From the NCBI RefSeq assembly GCF_041197575.1, contig NZ_JBDKXB010000006.1, forward strand, positions 62,001 to 126,000: 64,000 nt of DNA, in the 5' to 3' direction. The DNA comes from Thioalkalicoccus limnaeus. GTDB lineage: Bacteria > Pseudomonadota > Gammaproteobacteria > Chromatiales > Chromatiaceae. The translations under genes were made by a program, and so were the position numbers. This document shows, piece after piece, positions 38,980 to 48,599 of the stretch. Under the pieces are notes generated by a model. That model searched no databases. It saw nothing but the letters and a program-made list of their open reading frames with translations, and was not told the DNA's origin. Every line of letters starts with the position of its first letter. Within the stretch, counting starts at the first letter, position 1.

Positions 38980-39180
38980 GGCCTTTCGCAAGCTGCTAAA
39001 AGCCCACGGCATCGCCGGCAGCATGAGCCGCAAGGGAGATTGCTGGGATAAAGCGGTGCTGGAGGGCTTCTTCGGTTCCTTGAAGTCCGAGCGGATCCAC
39101 TGGCGCCGCTACCAAACCCGCGAGGAAGGCCGGGCCTTCCATGCCGACCTGCCGCTCTTGCTAATGTGCTTTCGTGGGAT
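38980..39180 (+). pseudogene. IS3-family transposase (OrfB) remnant
   Basis: The frame reads FRKLLKAHGIAGSMSRKGDC, then WDKAVLEGFFGSLKSERIHW and RRYQTREEGR, the last catalytic part of the IS3-family integrase domain including the conserved Glu region. Upstream and downstream parts of the element are missing. Confidence 0.75.
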
Positions 39181-39399
39181 GTTGCCGTGTGCGGAATCGT
39201 CAATCTGAGATCGACGAAGGTACGATAACCTTTGCAACAAGGTCTTGTGACGGAACGCAGGAATGGGTTCGTTCTTGACCAGGAAGATGGCGCCTTGTGG
39301 GTCCGGCTGCACAAGGATCCCGAATCGATCACGTTGCAGCGACTTACCAAGAAGACCTGTGCTGGGCTCGACCCGACATCGAGCGGTCAACGCTGTTGG

Positions 39400-39564
39400 C
39401 TACGGCGGCCCATCCCGATAGAGCCGATCCACCCAGTCCCGGAACCAGGCGGGCCGCGCGAGCAGGACGTACGCGATGAGCAGGGCCGCGAGCGGGATGA
39501 CCAAGACCAGGGTATCGATGAGGACCAACGTCAGGGCCAGGGTCAGACGATCAACGAAGCGCAT
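39400..39564 (-). CDS. small membrane protein of unknown function
   Basis: 54 residues from the ATG at 39564, preceded by GGAGGG. One long hydrophobic segment (LTLALTLVLIDTLVLVIPLA and on) is followed by LLARPAWFRDWVDRLYRD. I do not recognise a characterised family. A longer frame from 39687 exists. The good ribosome site and clear membrane helix make it a likely real gene. Confidence 0.5.
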   Translation of the reverse strand: MRFVDRLTLALTLVLIDTLVLVIPLAALLIAYVLLARPAWFRDWVDRLYRDGPP

Positions 39565-39946
39565 GACGACATCCCTCCGGGCAGGGCTCAAGGGGCGGGC
39601 GGCGCCGGCGGCCGGACCGACCGCATCGATCGGGTGCTGCAAGGCGCCAGTCGTGCGATTGTAGCGACCGGCGGCGACGTAGCCCAAGAGCGGGATCTCG
39701 ACGCCGGCTTCCTCCGCGAGGTCGAGCGGTGTCAGATTAGGACCCCGGTTCAGGCGGTGAAGGCGGCGTAAAGAGAACCACTTGATTGCTCAAAACCCTT
39801 GCGATCACATGCCATCTCGGCGACGATTGAAGCCGGATTCGCGCGAAGCGGCGCGGCCGGAACGCAGGTCTTAGACCAGCGACTCCAACGGAGCTGGCCC
39901 ACCTGATCGCGTCGCAGGTTTCGGGCTTGGTGCAACGGATAGGGAG
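39565..39946. other. region upstream of cas3
   Basis: About 380 bases between the small membrane gene and cas3. No gene is recognised. It should contain the cas operon promoter, but I could not pick one with confidence. Confidence 0.4.
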
Positions 39947-42559
39947 ATGATGTGCATGGCTGGCCTGCCGGCGTTCGGGAAACTGGACCGTGACGAGTAC
40001 GGTATCGTCGTCGCATGGCATCCGCTCGTCGATCACCTTATTGATGTAGCCGCTTGTTTTTGCCGATTGGCGGGCTGTCGGTCGATCCGCCGCGCGATGG
40101 AGCGCGCGGCTGGCCGCGAACTGAGCCCGAAAGACCTGGCACGTCTCGCCGTGCTGGTCTTCCTGCACGATTTCGGAAAGGCCAACTGTGGATTCCAGGC
40201 CAAGCGATGGCTCCAGGGATCCATCCCACCGGGTTGGCCGAGCCATGCCGGGCATGGTGTTGAAGCGACCAAACTCTTCGCCGATGATGGCTTTCTTCAG
40301 CCTCTGGTTGCCCTATTGCCGGTCGAGGCCATTTGCACCTGGGGCGAGGCCGTCGAGCCACTGCTCAAGGCGAGCATCAGCCATCATGGCCGTCCGATCA
40401 TCGAACGCGTAGGAGACTGGAAGCGCGCGATCTGGAAGCCAGTCGTAGGTCCGGAGGGGCAAACGCTCTACGATCCAGCTCCCGTGCTTGCCGAGATTGG
40501 GCTGCGCGCTGTCGAACTATATCCAGACGCCTTCACGTCGGGCGGTGATCCGCTGCCAGACGCGCCGGCCTTCGGTCATCTGTTCGCCGGGTTGGTGCAA
40601 CTGGCGGACTGGCTCGGCTCGGATACGGCGTTTTTCCCGTTTTCCGCACTTGGCGAAGATCGCGCTAAGACCTCTGTCGACTATGCGGATCGCGCGGTCA
40701 TGTCGTTGGGCCTGGATGCCGACAGCTCGCGCACGGCCCTGGAGACGCTTTCACCAAGCTTCGCTCAGATCTTCGGCAATCCGCCTTATCCCATCCAGGC
40801 GGCGATGGATGGTGCGGATCTGGGGTCCTTGGTCGTCCTGGAGTCCGAGACGGGCAGCGGCAAGACCGAGGCAGCGCTCTGGCGTTTCGTTCATCTCTTC
40901 GAGCGCGGTGCGGTCGACAGTCTCTTTTTCGCGCTGCCGACGCGCGTCTCGGCCAGTCAGGTGTACGAGCGGATTCTGGCGGCGGTCGCACGACTCTGGC
41001 CAACGGATCCGCCGGTGACCGTGCGTGCCCTACCGGGCTATGCCAGCGCCGATGGCCAGGAGCTCAAGGCCCTGCCGGATTTCAAGGTGCTGTGGTCAGA
41101 TGATCCGGCGGACGCGGAAGCCCACCGTCGATGGGCGGCTGAATCGCCTAAGCGCTTTCTCGCTGCCCCGATCGCTGTTGGTACCATCGATCAGGCGCTG
41201 TTCGGCGCATTGCAAGTGCGTCATGCCCACCTCCGCCACGCCCTTCTCGCACGCAGCCTGGTGGTCGTGGACGAGGTCCATGCCTCCGATCCCTACATGA
41301 CGGTACTCTTGGAGCGTCTGCTGCAAGCGCACCTGGGGTGCGGCGGCCATGCGCTCCTGCTGTCCGCGACCCTCGGTTCCAGCGCGAGAGCGCGCTATCT
41401 CGCGATCGACCACGGTCATCCGTTGGCGCCCTCGACTTACCAAACGGCGTGCGACGCGCCCTATCCCGCACTGTCTGACGGACTTGCCATGCGCGCCATT
41501 GGGTCGACGATGCGTCCCAAGTCGGTCACCTGGTCCCTGCGCGATCTCATCGATGATCCAGAGGCCATCGCTGGCCTGGCGATCGATGCCGCATCGGTCG
41601 GCGCCAAGGTGCTCATCGTGCGCAACACCGTTCCGTCGGCGGTCGCCGTCTTCCAATCCCTGGAATAACAGGTTCCCGACCTGCTGTTCGATGTCAACGG
41701 CGTCAGGACCCTGCATCACAGCCGTTTCAGCCGCCAAGACCGCCCGTTGCTGGACGCCGCGATCCAAGCGCAGCTCGGCAAGGACCGCCCGCCCGGCCCC
41801 CGGATCGTCGTCGGCACCCAGACGCTGGAACAGAGCCTGGACCTGGATGCCGATCTGCTCATCACCGATCTCTGCCCGATGGACGTGTTGCTGCAGCGGA
41901 TCGGGCGCCTGCATCGTCATCCGCGCCCGCAAGGACAGCGCCCCGAGGCGTACCGCTCACCCCAAGCCTGGATCCTGACACCGCCGGATCATGACCTGTC
42001 CCCGCTGCTGCAAACTGCCCGGCATGGCCTGGGGCCGTTTCGCGATGGCGATGGCATCTACCCGGATCTGCGCACTGTCGAGGCCACGCGCCGCCTGATC
42101 CTAGAGCGTCCGAGCATCAGGATCCCCGAGGACAACCGGGCATTGGTCGAGGGTGCGACGCATCCCGACCGGTTGCAGGACATGGAATCGCTGGGCGAGG
42201 GCTGGAAGCAGCTCGGGCAGAAGATCGAGGGACAGACCGGCGCCAAGCGCACGATCGCCCATCTCCACGGCCTGGAAATCGACAAGGCATTCGATGCTCA
42301 ACAAGGCTTTCCGACCGATCTCGACATCGCCACTCGCCTGGGTATCCGCGATCGTCTCTTGACCTTCGATCCGGCACCGGCTGGGCCATTCGGCCAACCG
42401 CTCGAGCAGCTCCCCGTGCGCCATTTCCTAGTGCCCAAGGCGATCGATCCGGACGCCCAGCCGACGGCGGTGGATGTCCAGAACGACGTGGTCCTATTCA
42501 GGCTGGAGTCCGCCCTCTTTCGCTACAGCCGTCTGGGATTGGAAAAGATCGACGGCTAG
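39947..42559 (+). pseudogene. cas3: CRISPR-associated helicase-nuclease Cas3 (type I-E), interrupted by an in-frame stop
   Basis: The full frame is 870 codons. The HD nuclease part has H25 (WHPLVDH), LHDFGK (74-79), and SHAGH and SHHG blocks. The first RecA domain has motif I ESETGSGKTE, motif II VVDEVH and motif III LLSATL. The second begins VLIVRNTVPSAVAVF but meets TAA at 41666-41668 (codon 574). Homology resumes at once in the same frame: LHHSRFSRQDRPLLDAA, motif V GTQTLEQSLDLDADLLITD and motif VI QRIGRLHRH, to the stop at 42559. A 573-residue product would lack helicase motifs V and VI. No in-frame ATG follows the stop closely. Confidence 0.9.
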
Positions 42560-42576
42560 TCCTCAAGGAGCCCGCG

Positions 42577-44169
42577 ATGACGCTGCGTTATTCCCTCCTC
42601 GACGAACCCCTGATCGGCGCCCGCCTGACGGAAGATGGCTCACGGGTTCACCTGAGCCTGCCGGCGCTTTTCGTCGCCTTGGCAGACGATCGAATTCGCG
42701 ACTTTCCGGCCTTGCGACCGCATCAACGCCACCCCTGGCATGCCTTTCTGGTGCAGCTCGCGGCGATGGCCCTGCATGAAGCAGGTCAAACCGCGCCCTT
42801 CGCGGACGAAGCCGCCTGGAAAGCCGCGCTGTTGGCCTTGACCCCGGATGATCCGGATGGGGCAGCTTGGTGTCTCGTCAGCCCTCCGGAACGTCCCGCG
42901 CTGATGCAACCACCGGTTCCAGAGGGAACCCTGAAGGCATGGAAGAACGCACTTACGGCCCCGGACGAGTTGGACATGCTCGTCACGTCGAAGAACCACG
43001 ACCTCAAGGTCGCCCGCATGCAGCGATGCGCGCCAGAGGATTGGCTGCTGGCCTTGATCAGCCTGCAAACCCAGGAGGGGTTTCTTGGCGCGGGGAACTA
43101 CGGCATCTCGCGGATGAATGGCGGATTTGCGAGTCGTCCGGCGCTCGGGGCGGTCCCAAGAGGTGGCTGGGGGCGCCGCTGGGCACGCGATATCCGCCGT
43201 CTGCTCGATTCTCGAGCGGAGATCGTGCGCGACATGGAACTCTGCGAGCAGGGCGGCCTTGGCCTGGTCTGGTTGCGGCCATGGAATGGGATCGACAGCC
43301 TCGCCTTCACCATCCTCGATCCCTTCTATATCGAGATTTGCCGGCGGATTCGTCTTGTCGAGTCCCCAGCGGGGATCTCGGCGCTGGCGACGGGTAGCAA
43401 GGCACCACGCATCGAGGCCAAGAGCCGAAATGGTGTGACTGGAGACCCCTGGATGCCGATCGATATCGGAGCAGGCAAGGCACTCACCATTACCGCTAAG
43501 GGGTTCGACTACAAGCTCTCGTCCGAGTTGTTGTTCGGTCAGAAATTCCGCTCCCCGATTGCACAAGCATTGATCGCGGAGGATGGCGCTCAAGGGATTG
43601 TCATGCTGGCTCGCGGGGTGACGCGCGGCCAAGGCAAGACCGAGGGCTACCATGAACGGAGGATTCCCATCTCACCGAAGGTTCGCGCCTTCATGATCCA
43701 GAAGAAGACCGATGTGCTCGCCAAGATTGCCGAGGAGCGGGTATCGGACATCGGCAAGGTCCGGGGCGTTCTATGGACGGCCTTGGCAACCCTGTTCGAG
43801 AACGGTTCATCCAAAGACAAGTTCGGTGACAGCGCCAAAGACATGGCCAATCTCTTCGCTAAACCGTTTGAGCGCTTCGAGGATTCGCGGTTCTTCGACG
43901 GTCCGCTCGGGCTGAACGAGGAGGTCGAAGCGGCACAGCCCGAGGATGTGCGCCTGCGCTGGTATCTGGACATGGCCAAGCGCGCCGAGGCCATCCTGAT
44001 CGATGCCTTCGAGTCAGGGCCGCGCAGCGGTGAGCGGCGCTATCGCGCCCGTGCCGCCGCCCTCAGCCGATTGCACGGTGGTCTGCGCAGCGACAAGACC
44101 CTACCAACCCTGGCCCACCACTACAAAGCACAAAAGGATTCGAAGGAGGCACCGCATGTCCAGCTCTGA
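42577..44169 (+). CDS. casA: type I-E Cascade large subunit Cse1 (CasA/Cas8e)
   Basis: 530 residues, starting 17 bases after the cas3 frame with AAGGAG upstream. Cse1 recognises the PAM and recruits Cas3 in Cascade. The opening RYSLLDEPLIGARLTEDGSR, the block LRPHQRHPWHAFLVQLAAMA, GAAWCLVSPPERPALMQPPV, and the C-terminal four-helix part are typical of the family. It overlaps casB by 14 bases. Confidence 0.93.
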   Translation: MTLRYSLLDEPLIGARLTEDGSRVHLSLPALFVALADDRIRDFPALRPHQRHPWHAFLVQLAAMALHEAGQTAPFADEAAWKAALLALTPDDPDGAAWCLVSPPERPALMQPPVPEGTLKAWKNALTAPDELDMLVTSKNHDLKVARMQRCAPEDWLLALISLQTQEGFLGAGNYGISRMNGGFASRPALGAVPRGGWGRRWARDIRRLLDSRAEIVRDMELCEQGGLGLVWLRPWNGIDSLAFTILDPFYIEICRRIRLVESPAGISALATGSKAPRIEAKSRNGVTGDPWMPIDIGAGKALTITAKGFDYKLSSELLFGQKFRSPIAQALIAEDGAQGIVMLARGVTRGQGKTEGYHERRIPISPKVRAFMIQKKTDVLAKIAEERVSDIGKVRGVLWTALATLFENGSSKDKFGDSAKDMANLFAKPFERFEDSRFFDGPLGLNEEVEAAQPEDVRLRWYLDMAKRAEAILIDAFESGPRSGERRYRARAAALSRLHGGLRSDKTLPTLAHHYKAQKDSKEAPHVQL

Positions 44170-44728
44170 GATAGAACTCCCAGCACACGCGAGTACGGAG
44201 CGAGACAGCTCGCCGATCGCCAAGCTTGCCCACCTCATCGGTCAGGCCGCTCGCTTCAACGGCGATCTCTACGGCTTGGGTAAGGGCGAGAAGGCGGCGT
44301 TGGCTCGTCTGGACCCGGACGGCGAGATCCGCCCCCATCAGATCGCGGCGCTGGCGCGGGCGCTCATCCACGCCGGTCTCGAGCCCGAAGGTTGGCCACC
44401 GGAAACCTGGCGCCGCTGGGCTTTGATCGCCCACGGTATGGCGCTAGCGGGACACGCCAGCGGTTTTCTGGGTTATCAACTCTGCGCCGCCGAGGTCTCG
44501 GAGTCGCGGGTGACCAAGCTCCTTACCTCCCGCGGGGATGCCTTCCGCCAACTCCTGCCGCGCCTTCTGCGCCTGCTCGCGTCCAAGGAGGTTGCTCCGA
44601 ACTGGCACGAGCTCGGTGGATTGATCCTGGCTGAAGGCCGGGATGAGGAGAAGGCCGAAGCCATCCGCATGCGAATCGCCGGGCGCTATTTTTCGGCGCT
44701 CGCCCACTCGAATAATAAAGCTGCCTGA
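44156..44728 (+). CDS. casB: type I-E Cascade small subunit Cse2 (CasB)
   Basis: 190 residues from the ATG at 44156, preceded by GGAGG. It is an all-helical small subunit present in two copies in Cascade. Typical features are GEKAALARLDPDG, WALIAHGMALAGH and the C-terminal LLPRLLRLLASKE. It lies between casA and cas7 in the usual order. Confidence 0.9.
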   Translation: MSSSEIELPAHASTERDSSPIAKLAHLIGQAARFNGDLYGLGKGEKAALARLDPDGEIRPHQIAALARALIHAGLEPEGWPPETWRRWALIAHGMALAGHASGFLGYQLCAAEVSESRVTKLLTSRGDAFRQLLPRLLRLLASKEVAPNWHELGGLILAEGRDEEKAEAIRMRIAGRYFSALAHSNNKAA

Positions 44729-44749
44729 TTCACAAGGAAATGTAACGCC

Positions 44750-45949
44750 ATGACAACGCAACCTCGTTTCATCCAGATCCACACCCTGCACTCCTACCCC
44801 GCCGCGTTGATCAATCGCGACGATGCCGGGCTTGCCAAGCGCCTGCCGCTAGGTAACGCCATGCGCACACGGATCTCTTCGCAATGCCTGAAGCGGCACT
44901 GGCGGATCGCCGATGACCGGTTCGCATTGTCACAGCTGGCAGTGCCGATGGCGATCCGCTCGCGGGGGACGCTGGAGCTGATTCGTAAGCGGATCGTCGA
45001 GGGCGGTGTTGCGGAAACTCTGGCCCAAGCGGCGGTGGAGGCGTTGCGTAATGGCGGGTTGGTCGACCGAGCCGGGAAGGAGATGAAGGGTAATGAGGCA
45101 CTGAAGACCGGGCAGGCCGTCTTGATGGGGAGGGCCGAGATCGATTATCTGGTCGGCCGCTGTATCGAGGCGGCGCAAGCCAATAGCGACGACACCGCGT
45201 TACGTGGCGCTGTGGCCAAGATGCTCAAGGATGAGAAGAAGAATATCGAGGCCCTGAAACATGGCAGTGGCCTGGAGTCCGCCCTGTTCGGCCGGATGGT
45301 CACCTCCGATGTCCTCGCCAGCCGCGACGCGGCGGTCTACGTGGCCCACGCCTTTACCGTACATGAGGCGCAGGTGGAGAACGACTATTTCACCGTCGTC
45401 GATGATCTCCTCGAGGAAAGCGGAGAGATCGGCTCGGCGGGCATCTTCGACACCGAGCTCGCCTCGGGACTCTACTATGGCTACGTCGTGGTCGATGTCC
45501 GCCAACTGGTCGAGAACCTGGAGGGTATCGAGGCCAAGGACTGCTTTTCTGCCACGACGCCGCCCGAGAAGCGCGAGTTGGCGGGCAAGGTCGTCGAGCA
45601 CCTGTTGCACCTGATCGCCACTGTCAGTCCCGGCGCCAAACGCGGTTCGACAGCTCCTTTCGACTGGGCGAAGCTCGCGCTGGTCGAGGTGGGCGATTGG
45701 CAGCCGCGCAGTTTGGCGGGAGCCTTTCATGATGCCTTGCCGCTGTCATCGAAGGACGGCAGACCGATGCGCGAGCGCGCCGTGGCGTGCCTGAGCGGCG
45801 AAATCGCCAAGATGGACGAGGCCTATGGTGCGACCCTGACACGCCGTGTGATGGCGCTCGACCCGGTCGAGATCCCCAACGCGCAACGCCTCGACCTCAG
45901 CGCACTCGCCACTTGGGCCGCTGACACGATCATGACAGGGGCGTGTTGA
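44750..45949 (+). CDS. cas7: type I-E Cascade backbone Cas7 (Cse4/CasC)
   Basis: 399 residues. It forms the six-fold backbone along crRNA. Typical blocks are FIQIHTLHSYPAALINRDDA, RTRISSQCLKRHWR, FGRMVTSDVLASRDAAVYV and VHEAQVENDYFTVVDDL. A GGAAATG leader precedes the ATG. The next gene starts 1 base after the stop. Confidence 0.96.
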   Translation: MTTQPRFIQIHTLHSYPAALINRDDAGLAKRLPLGNAMRTRISSQCLKRHWRIADDRFALSQLAVPMAIRSRGTLELIRKRIVEGGVAETLAQAAVEALRNGGLVDRAGKEMKGNEALKTGQAVLMGRAEIDYLVGRCIEAAQANSDDTALRGAVAKMLKDEKKNIEALKHGSGLESALFGRMVTSDVLASRDAAVYVAHAFTVHEAQVENDYFTVVDDLLEESGEIGSAGIFDTELASGLYYGYVVVDVRQLVENLEGIEAKDCFSATTPPEKRELAGKVVEHLLHLIATVSPGAKRGSTAPFDWAKLALVEVGDWQPRSLAGAFHDALPLSSKDGRPMRERAVACLSGEIAKMDEAYGATLTRRVMALDPVEIPNAQRLDLSALATWAADTIMTGAC

Positions 45950-45950
45950 C

Positions 45951-46667
45951 ATGCCTCGCCATCTCCTCCTGCGGCTCGAGGCGCCGCTGATGGCGTTCGG
46001 TCGGGAAACCATCGACAACTTCGGCATTATCCGCGACTTTCCGGCGCTGTCGATGATCACCGGCCTGCTGGCCAACGCGCTGGGTTGGCGACGCGAGGAA
46101 ACCGGGAAACATGATCGATTGCAGGAACGGCTTGTCTTGGGCGCGCGCCTGGAGCGGCCCGGAACACGTCTGCAAGATAACCAGAACGCCCGATTGTCGA
46201 AGGACGACAAGGGCTGGACGACCAAGGGTAAACCCGAGGAACGGGCTGGCGGGGCAGGTACCTACGAGAGTCCGCATCGCCGGTTTCGCGACTACCACGC
46301 CGACCTCTCCATGCTCGTGGCCCTGCGTCTGGAACCGACCGACGAGCCCCCGACACTGGATGATTTGATTGCGGCCCTCGATCACCCCGCCCGCCCGCTC
46401 TTCATCGGTCGCAAGCCATGCCTGCCGAGCCGCCGGCTATTCGCCGGTTGGCACGAAGGCGAGAGCGTTTCGCATGTCCTGCGCTCCGTGCCCTTGCCGA
46501 ACGATTCGCCAGAGGGGGCGCGGCTGCAATGGCCGGATGGCGAGGGGACGCTGCCGGGCGACCGGGCACTCGACCTCTGCGACGAGCGCAACTGGACCAG
46601 TGGCGTCCACGGTGGCTGGCGACCGATTCGGGAAGGCCGGATTCGGGCCGAGGAGGAGTCGGCATGA
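45951..46667 (+). CDS. cas5: type I-E Cas5 (CasD)
   Basis: 238 residues. It binds the 5' handle of crRNA. The N-terminus LLLRLEAPLMAFGRETIDNF and the following FPALSMITGLLANALGW are typical of Cas5e, as is KPCLPSRRLFAG. The stop overlaps the cas6 start as ATGA. Confidence 0.95.
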   Translation: MPRHLLLRLEAPLMAFGRETIDNFGIIRDFPALSMITGLLANALGWRREETGKHDRLQERLVLGARLERPGTRLQDNQNARLSKDDKGWTTKGKPEERAGGAGTYESPHRRFRDYHADLSMLVALRLEPTDEPPTLDDLIAALDHPARPLFIGRKPCLPSRRLFAGWHEGESVSHVLRSVPLPNDSPEGARLQWPDGEGTLPGDRALDLCDERNWTSGVHGGWRPIREGRIRAEEESA

Positions 46668-47383
46668 GCCTTTTCTTGCTGCATTGTTCGCCGGATCCCG
46701 AAGCGCTGTCGATCTGGGCGACCCGCCATCGTCTGTTGTCGCCAGACGGCGAAAATGGATACGCCTTGCATGCCCTGCTCACGGCGGCCTTCGGCGAGCG
46801 GTCCCCTAAGCCGTTTCGCTATCTTGGCGCGCGACAAGGTCTCTTGGCCTACTCGGACCATCCTCCGGCGTTGCTGCATGACAACGCGGCTCTGGCGACC
46901 CCCGACGTGGCCCGGGCACTTGGGTTGGACACCCTCGCGGTTCGGCCGTTTCCGACAGCCTGGACCACCGGTCAAACTTTGAATTTCGAGGTCCGGGTAC
47001 GTCCCGTCCTCCGTGCAAAGGACGGGCGCGAGCGTGATGCCTTTCTGCACGCCATCGAAGCGGAATCGTCCCCTGAACAGCCAATCAGCCGCGAACCGAT
47101 CTACGCCGAGTGGCTGCGCAAGCAGTTCGCCGAGCAGGATGCGGCGCAGATGCTTCAGGTCGGTATGGACGCCTTTCGGCTCAGTCGCGTGATCCGACGG
47201 GCCGGGGTCGATGAAGCAGGGCAGCGCAAGGTGCGCACGCCGTCTGGCCCTGACGCCGTGTTCAAGGGGCAATTGCGTGTTGGCGATGGGCAAGCCTTTA
47301 CCCGCCTGCTGACGCGCGGAATCGGCCGACACCGCGCCTTCGGCTTCGGGATGCTGTTGCTAAAGCCGGCGCGCCCATGCTGA
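46664..47383 (+). CDS. cas6: type I-E crRNA endonuclease Cas6e (CasE)
   Basis: 239 residues from the ATG at 46664. It cleaves the CRISPR transcript at the repeat hairpin. The catalytic-type pair Tyr33 and His36 in GYALHALLTAAFG has the Y-x-x-H spacing of Cas6e. The C-terminal glycine-rich loop GIGRHRAFGFGMLLL is present. It overlaps cas1 by 7 bases. Confidence 0.95.
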   Translation: MSLFLLHCSPDPEALSIWATRHRLLSPDGENGYALHALLTAAFGERSPKPFRYLGARQGLLAYSDHPPALLHDNAALATPDVARALGLDTLAVRPFPTAWTTGQTLNFEVRVRPVLRAKDGRERDAFLHAIEAESSPEQPISREPIYAEWLRKQFAEQDAAQMLQVGMDAFRLSRVIRRAGVDEAGQRKVRTPSGPDAVFKGQLRVGDGQAFTRLLTRGIGRHRAFGFGMLLLKPARPC

Positions 47384-48267
47384 AAGGGCGGCTCGGTCTC
47401 GAAACCTCGCGGATGCCACATGCCGATCGGCATGGGCTGATCTGGTTCGAGCGCGGCGAGTTGTGCGTCATCGACGGCTGTCTGCACTTCTTCGCCGGAA
47501 AAGACTCGCTGACGCCCTACTCGGTGCAGATCCCGCACCAGACGGTCTCGATGATCCTCCTCGGACCTGGCAGCACCGTCACCCACGACGCCCTGCGGTT
47601 GCTGGCTCGACATGGCACCCTGATGGCGGCCGTCGGAGAGGACGGCGTGCGCTGCTATACCGCACCGCCGTTGCTGCCGGATCGCTCCGACATCGCGCGC
47701 CGTCAGGCCGAGCTTTGGGGGAATCCACGTCGTCGCATCAGCGTTGCCCGTCATATGTACGCCCTGCGTCTCGGGGAAGTGCTGCCCCACCGCGATCTCG
47801 ATACCCTGCGCGGGATCGAAGGCTCCCGCGTCAAGGCAACCTATCAGCTGATGGCGCAGCGCTACGGCATCGAATGGAAGGGACGGCGTTACGATCGCGC
47901 CAATCCGAACGCCGCGGATATCCCAAATCAAGCGATCAATCATGCGGCAACCGCAGTGCAAGCCGCTGCTGCGATCGCGGTACAGGCGGTCGCGGCGATC
48001 CCGCAACTCGGGTTCATTCATGAAGATTCAGGTCAGTCTTTCATCCTCGATATCGCCGATCTGTTTCGGGACAACATCACCTTGCAGATCGCGTTCACGG
48101 TCGCCAAGAAGGCCGAGACTGACAGTCAGTCGGTCGATCGCTTGGTCAGGCGTGAAGCGGCAACCGTGTTCCGCCAACAGGGGGTGATTCCAGCCATGAT
48201 CGACCGGATCAAACAAGTTATCCGCATGGAGGAGATCAATGCCTCTGGTCATGATCGTAACCCGTGA
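47377..48267 (+). CDS. cas1: CRISPR integrase Cas1 (type I-E)
   Basis: 296 residues. It forms the spacer integrase with Cas2. The metal ligands match E. coli Cas1 by spacing: Glu148 in LRGIEGSRVK, His215 in GFIHEDSGQSF and Asp228 in LDIADLF. An alanine-rich helix (ATAVQAAAAIAVQAVAAI) precedes the His motif. It appears intact and overlaps cas2. Confidence 0.97.
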   Translation: MLKGRLGLETSRMPHADRHGLIWFERGELCVIDGCLHFFAGKDSLTPYSVQIPHQTVSMILLGPGSTVTHDALRLLARHGTLMAAVGEDGVRCYTAPPLLPDRSDIARRQAELWGNPRRRISVARHMYALRLGEVLPHRDLDTLRGIEGSRVKATYQLMAQRYGIEWKGRRYDRANPNAADIPNQAINHAATAVQAAAAIAVQAVAAIPQLGFIHEDSGQSFILDIADLFRDNITLQIAFTVAKKAETDSQSVDRLVRREAATVFRQQGVIPAMIDRIKQVIRMEEINASGHDRNP

Positions 48268-48535
48268 TGTGGCAAACCGATATCGGGGATACCTTGGATC
48301 GCTCATGCTGGAGGTGGCGCCAACTGTCTACATCTCGCCACGTATGAATCCCGGTGTCCGCTCGCGCACATGGGCTGTCCTGACGAGTTGGCATACAGCG
48401 GAGCCACAAGGGAGCGTAGTGATGGTATGGAAGGATGTGAACGAAACCGGTGGAATCGGTATCGCTACGTTGGGAACACCTCCAAGAGAGCTCCTAGATG
48501 TGGACGGCTTATGGTTGGTGCGGAAGCCCTTGTAG
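48239..48535 (+). CDS. cas2: CRISPR-associated Cas2 (type I-E)
   Basis: 98 residues starting inside the end of cas1. The opening MPLVMIVTRDVANRYRGYL and SLMLEVAPTVYISPRMNPGV are typical of Cas2e, as is SVVMVWKDVNETGG. Together with Cas1 it would integrate spacers at the leader end, 65 bases downstream. Confidence 0.96.
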   Translation: MPLVMIVTRDVANRYRGYLGSLMLEVAPTVYISPRMNPGVRSRTWAVLTSWHTAEPQGSVVMVWKDVNETGGIGIATLGTPPRELLDVDGLWLVRKPL

Positions 48536-48599
48536 ACGCTCTTTAAAAACTGATCGCTCTCCTGATTTACGCTGTTATAGCAATGTTTTAACTGCGAGA
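48536..48599 (+). promoter_or_regulatory. CRISPR leader
   Basis: 64 AT-rich bases between the cas2 stop and the first repeat, in sharp contrast to the GC-rich surroundings. Its position fixes the leader end of the array. Promoter and IHF sites could not be assigned with confidence. Confidence 0.75.

Larger units (their letters stand above)
38558..39399. other. insertion-sequence graveyard between arsD and the CRISPR-Cas locus
   Basis: About 840 bases with fragments of at least two transposases and no intact gene. The arsDA promoter should lie near 38580-38620, where the sequence is AT-rich (CGTTTCATATATATGATC). Confidence 0.6.

Noticed and set aside
29600..39900. Whole accessory block as a prophage or integrative element
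   Set aside because: No integrase, att repeats, phage structural or conjugation genes were seen; the endolysin-like protein alone is not sufficient.
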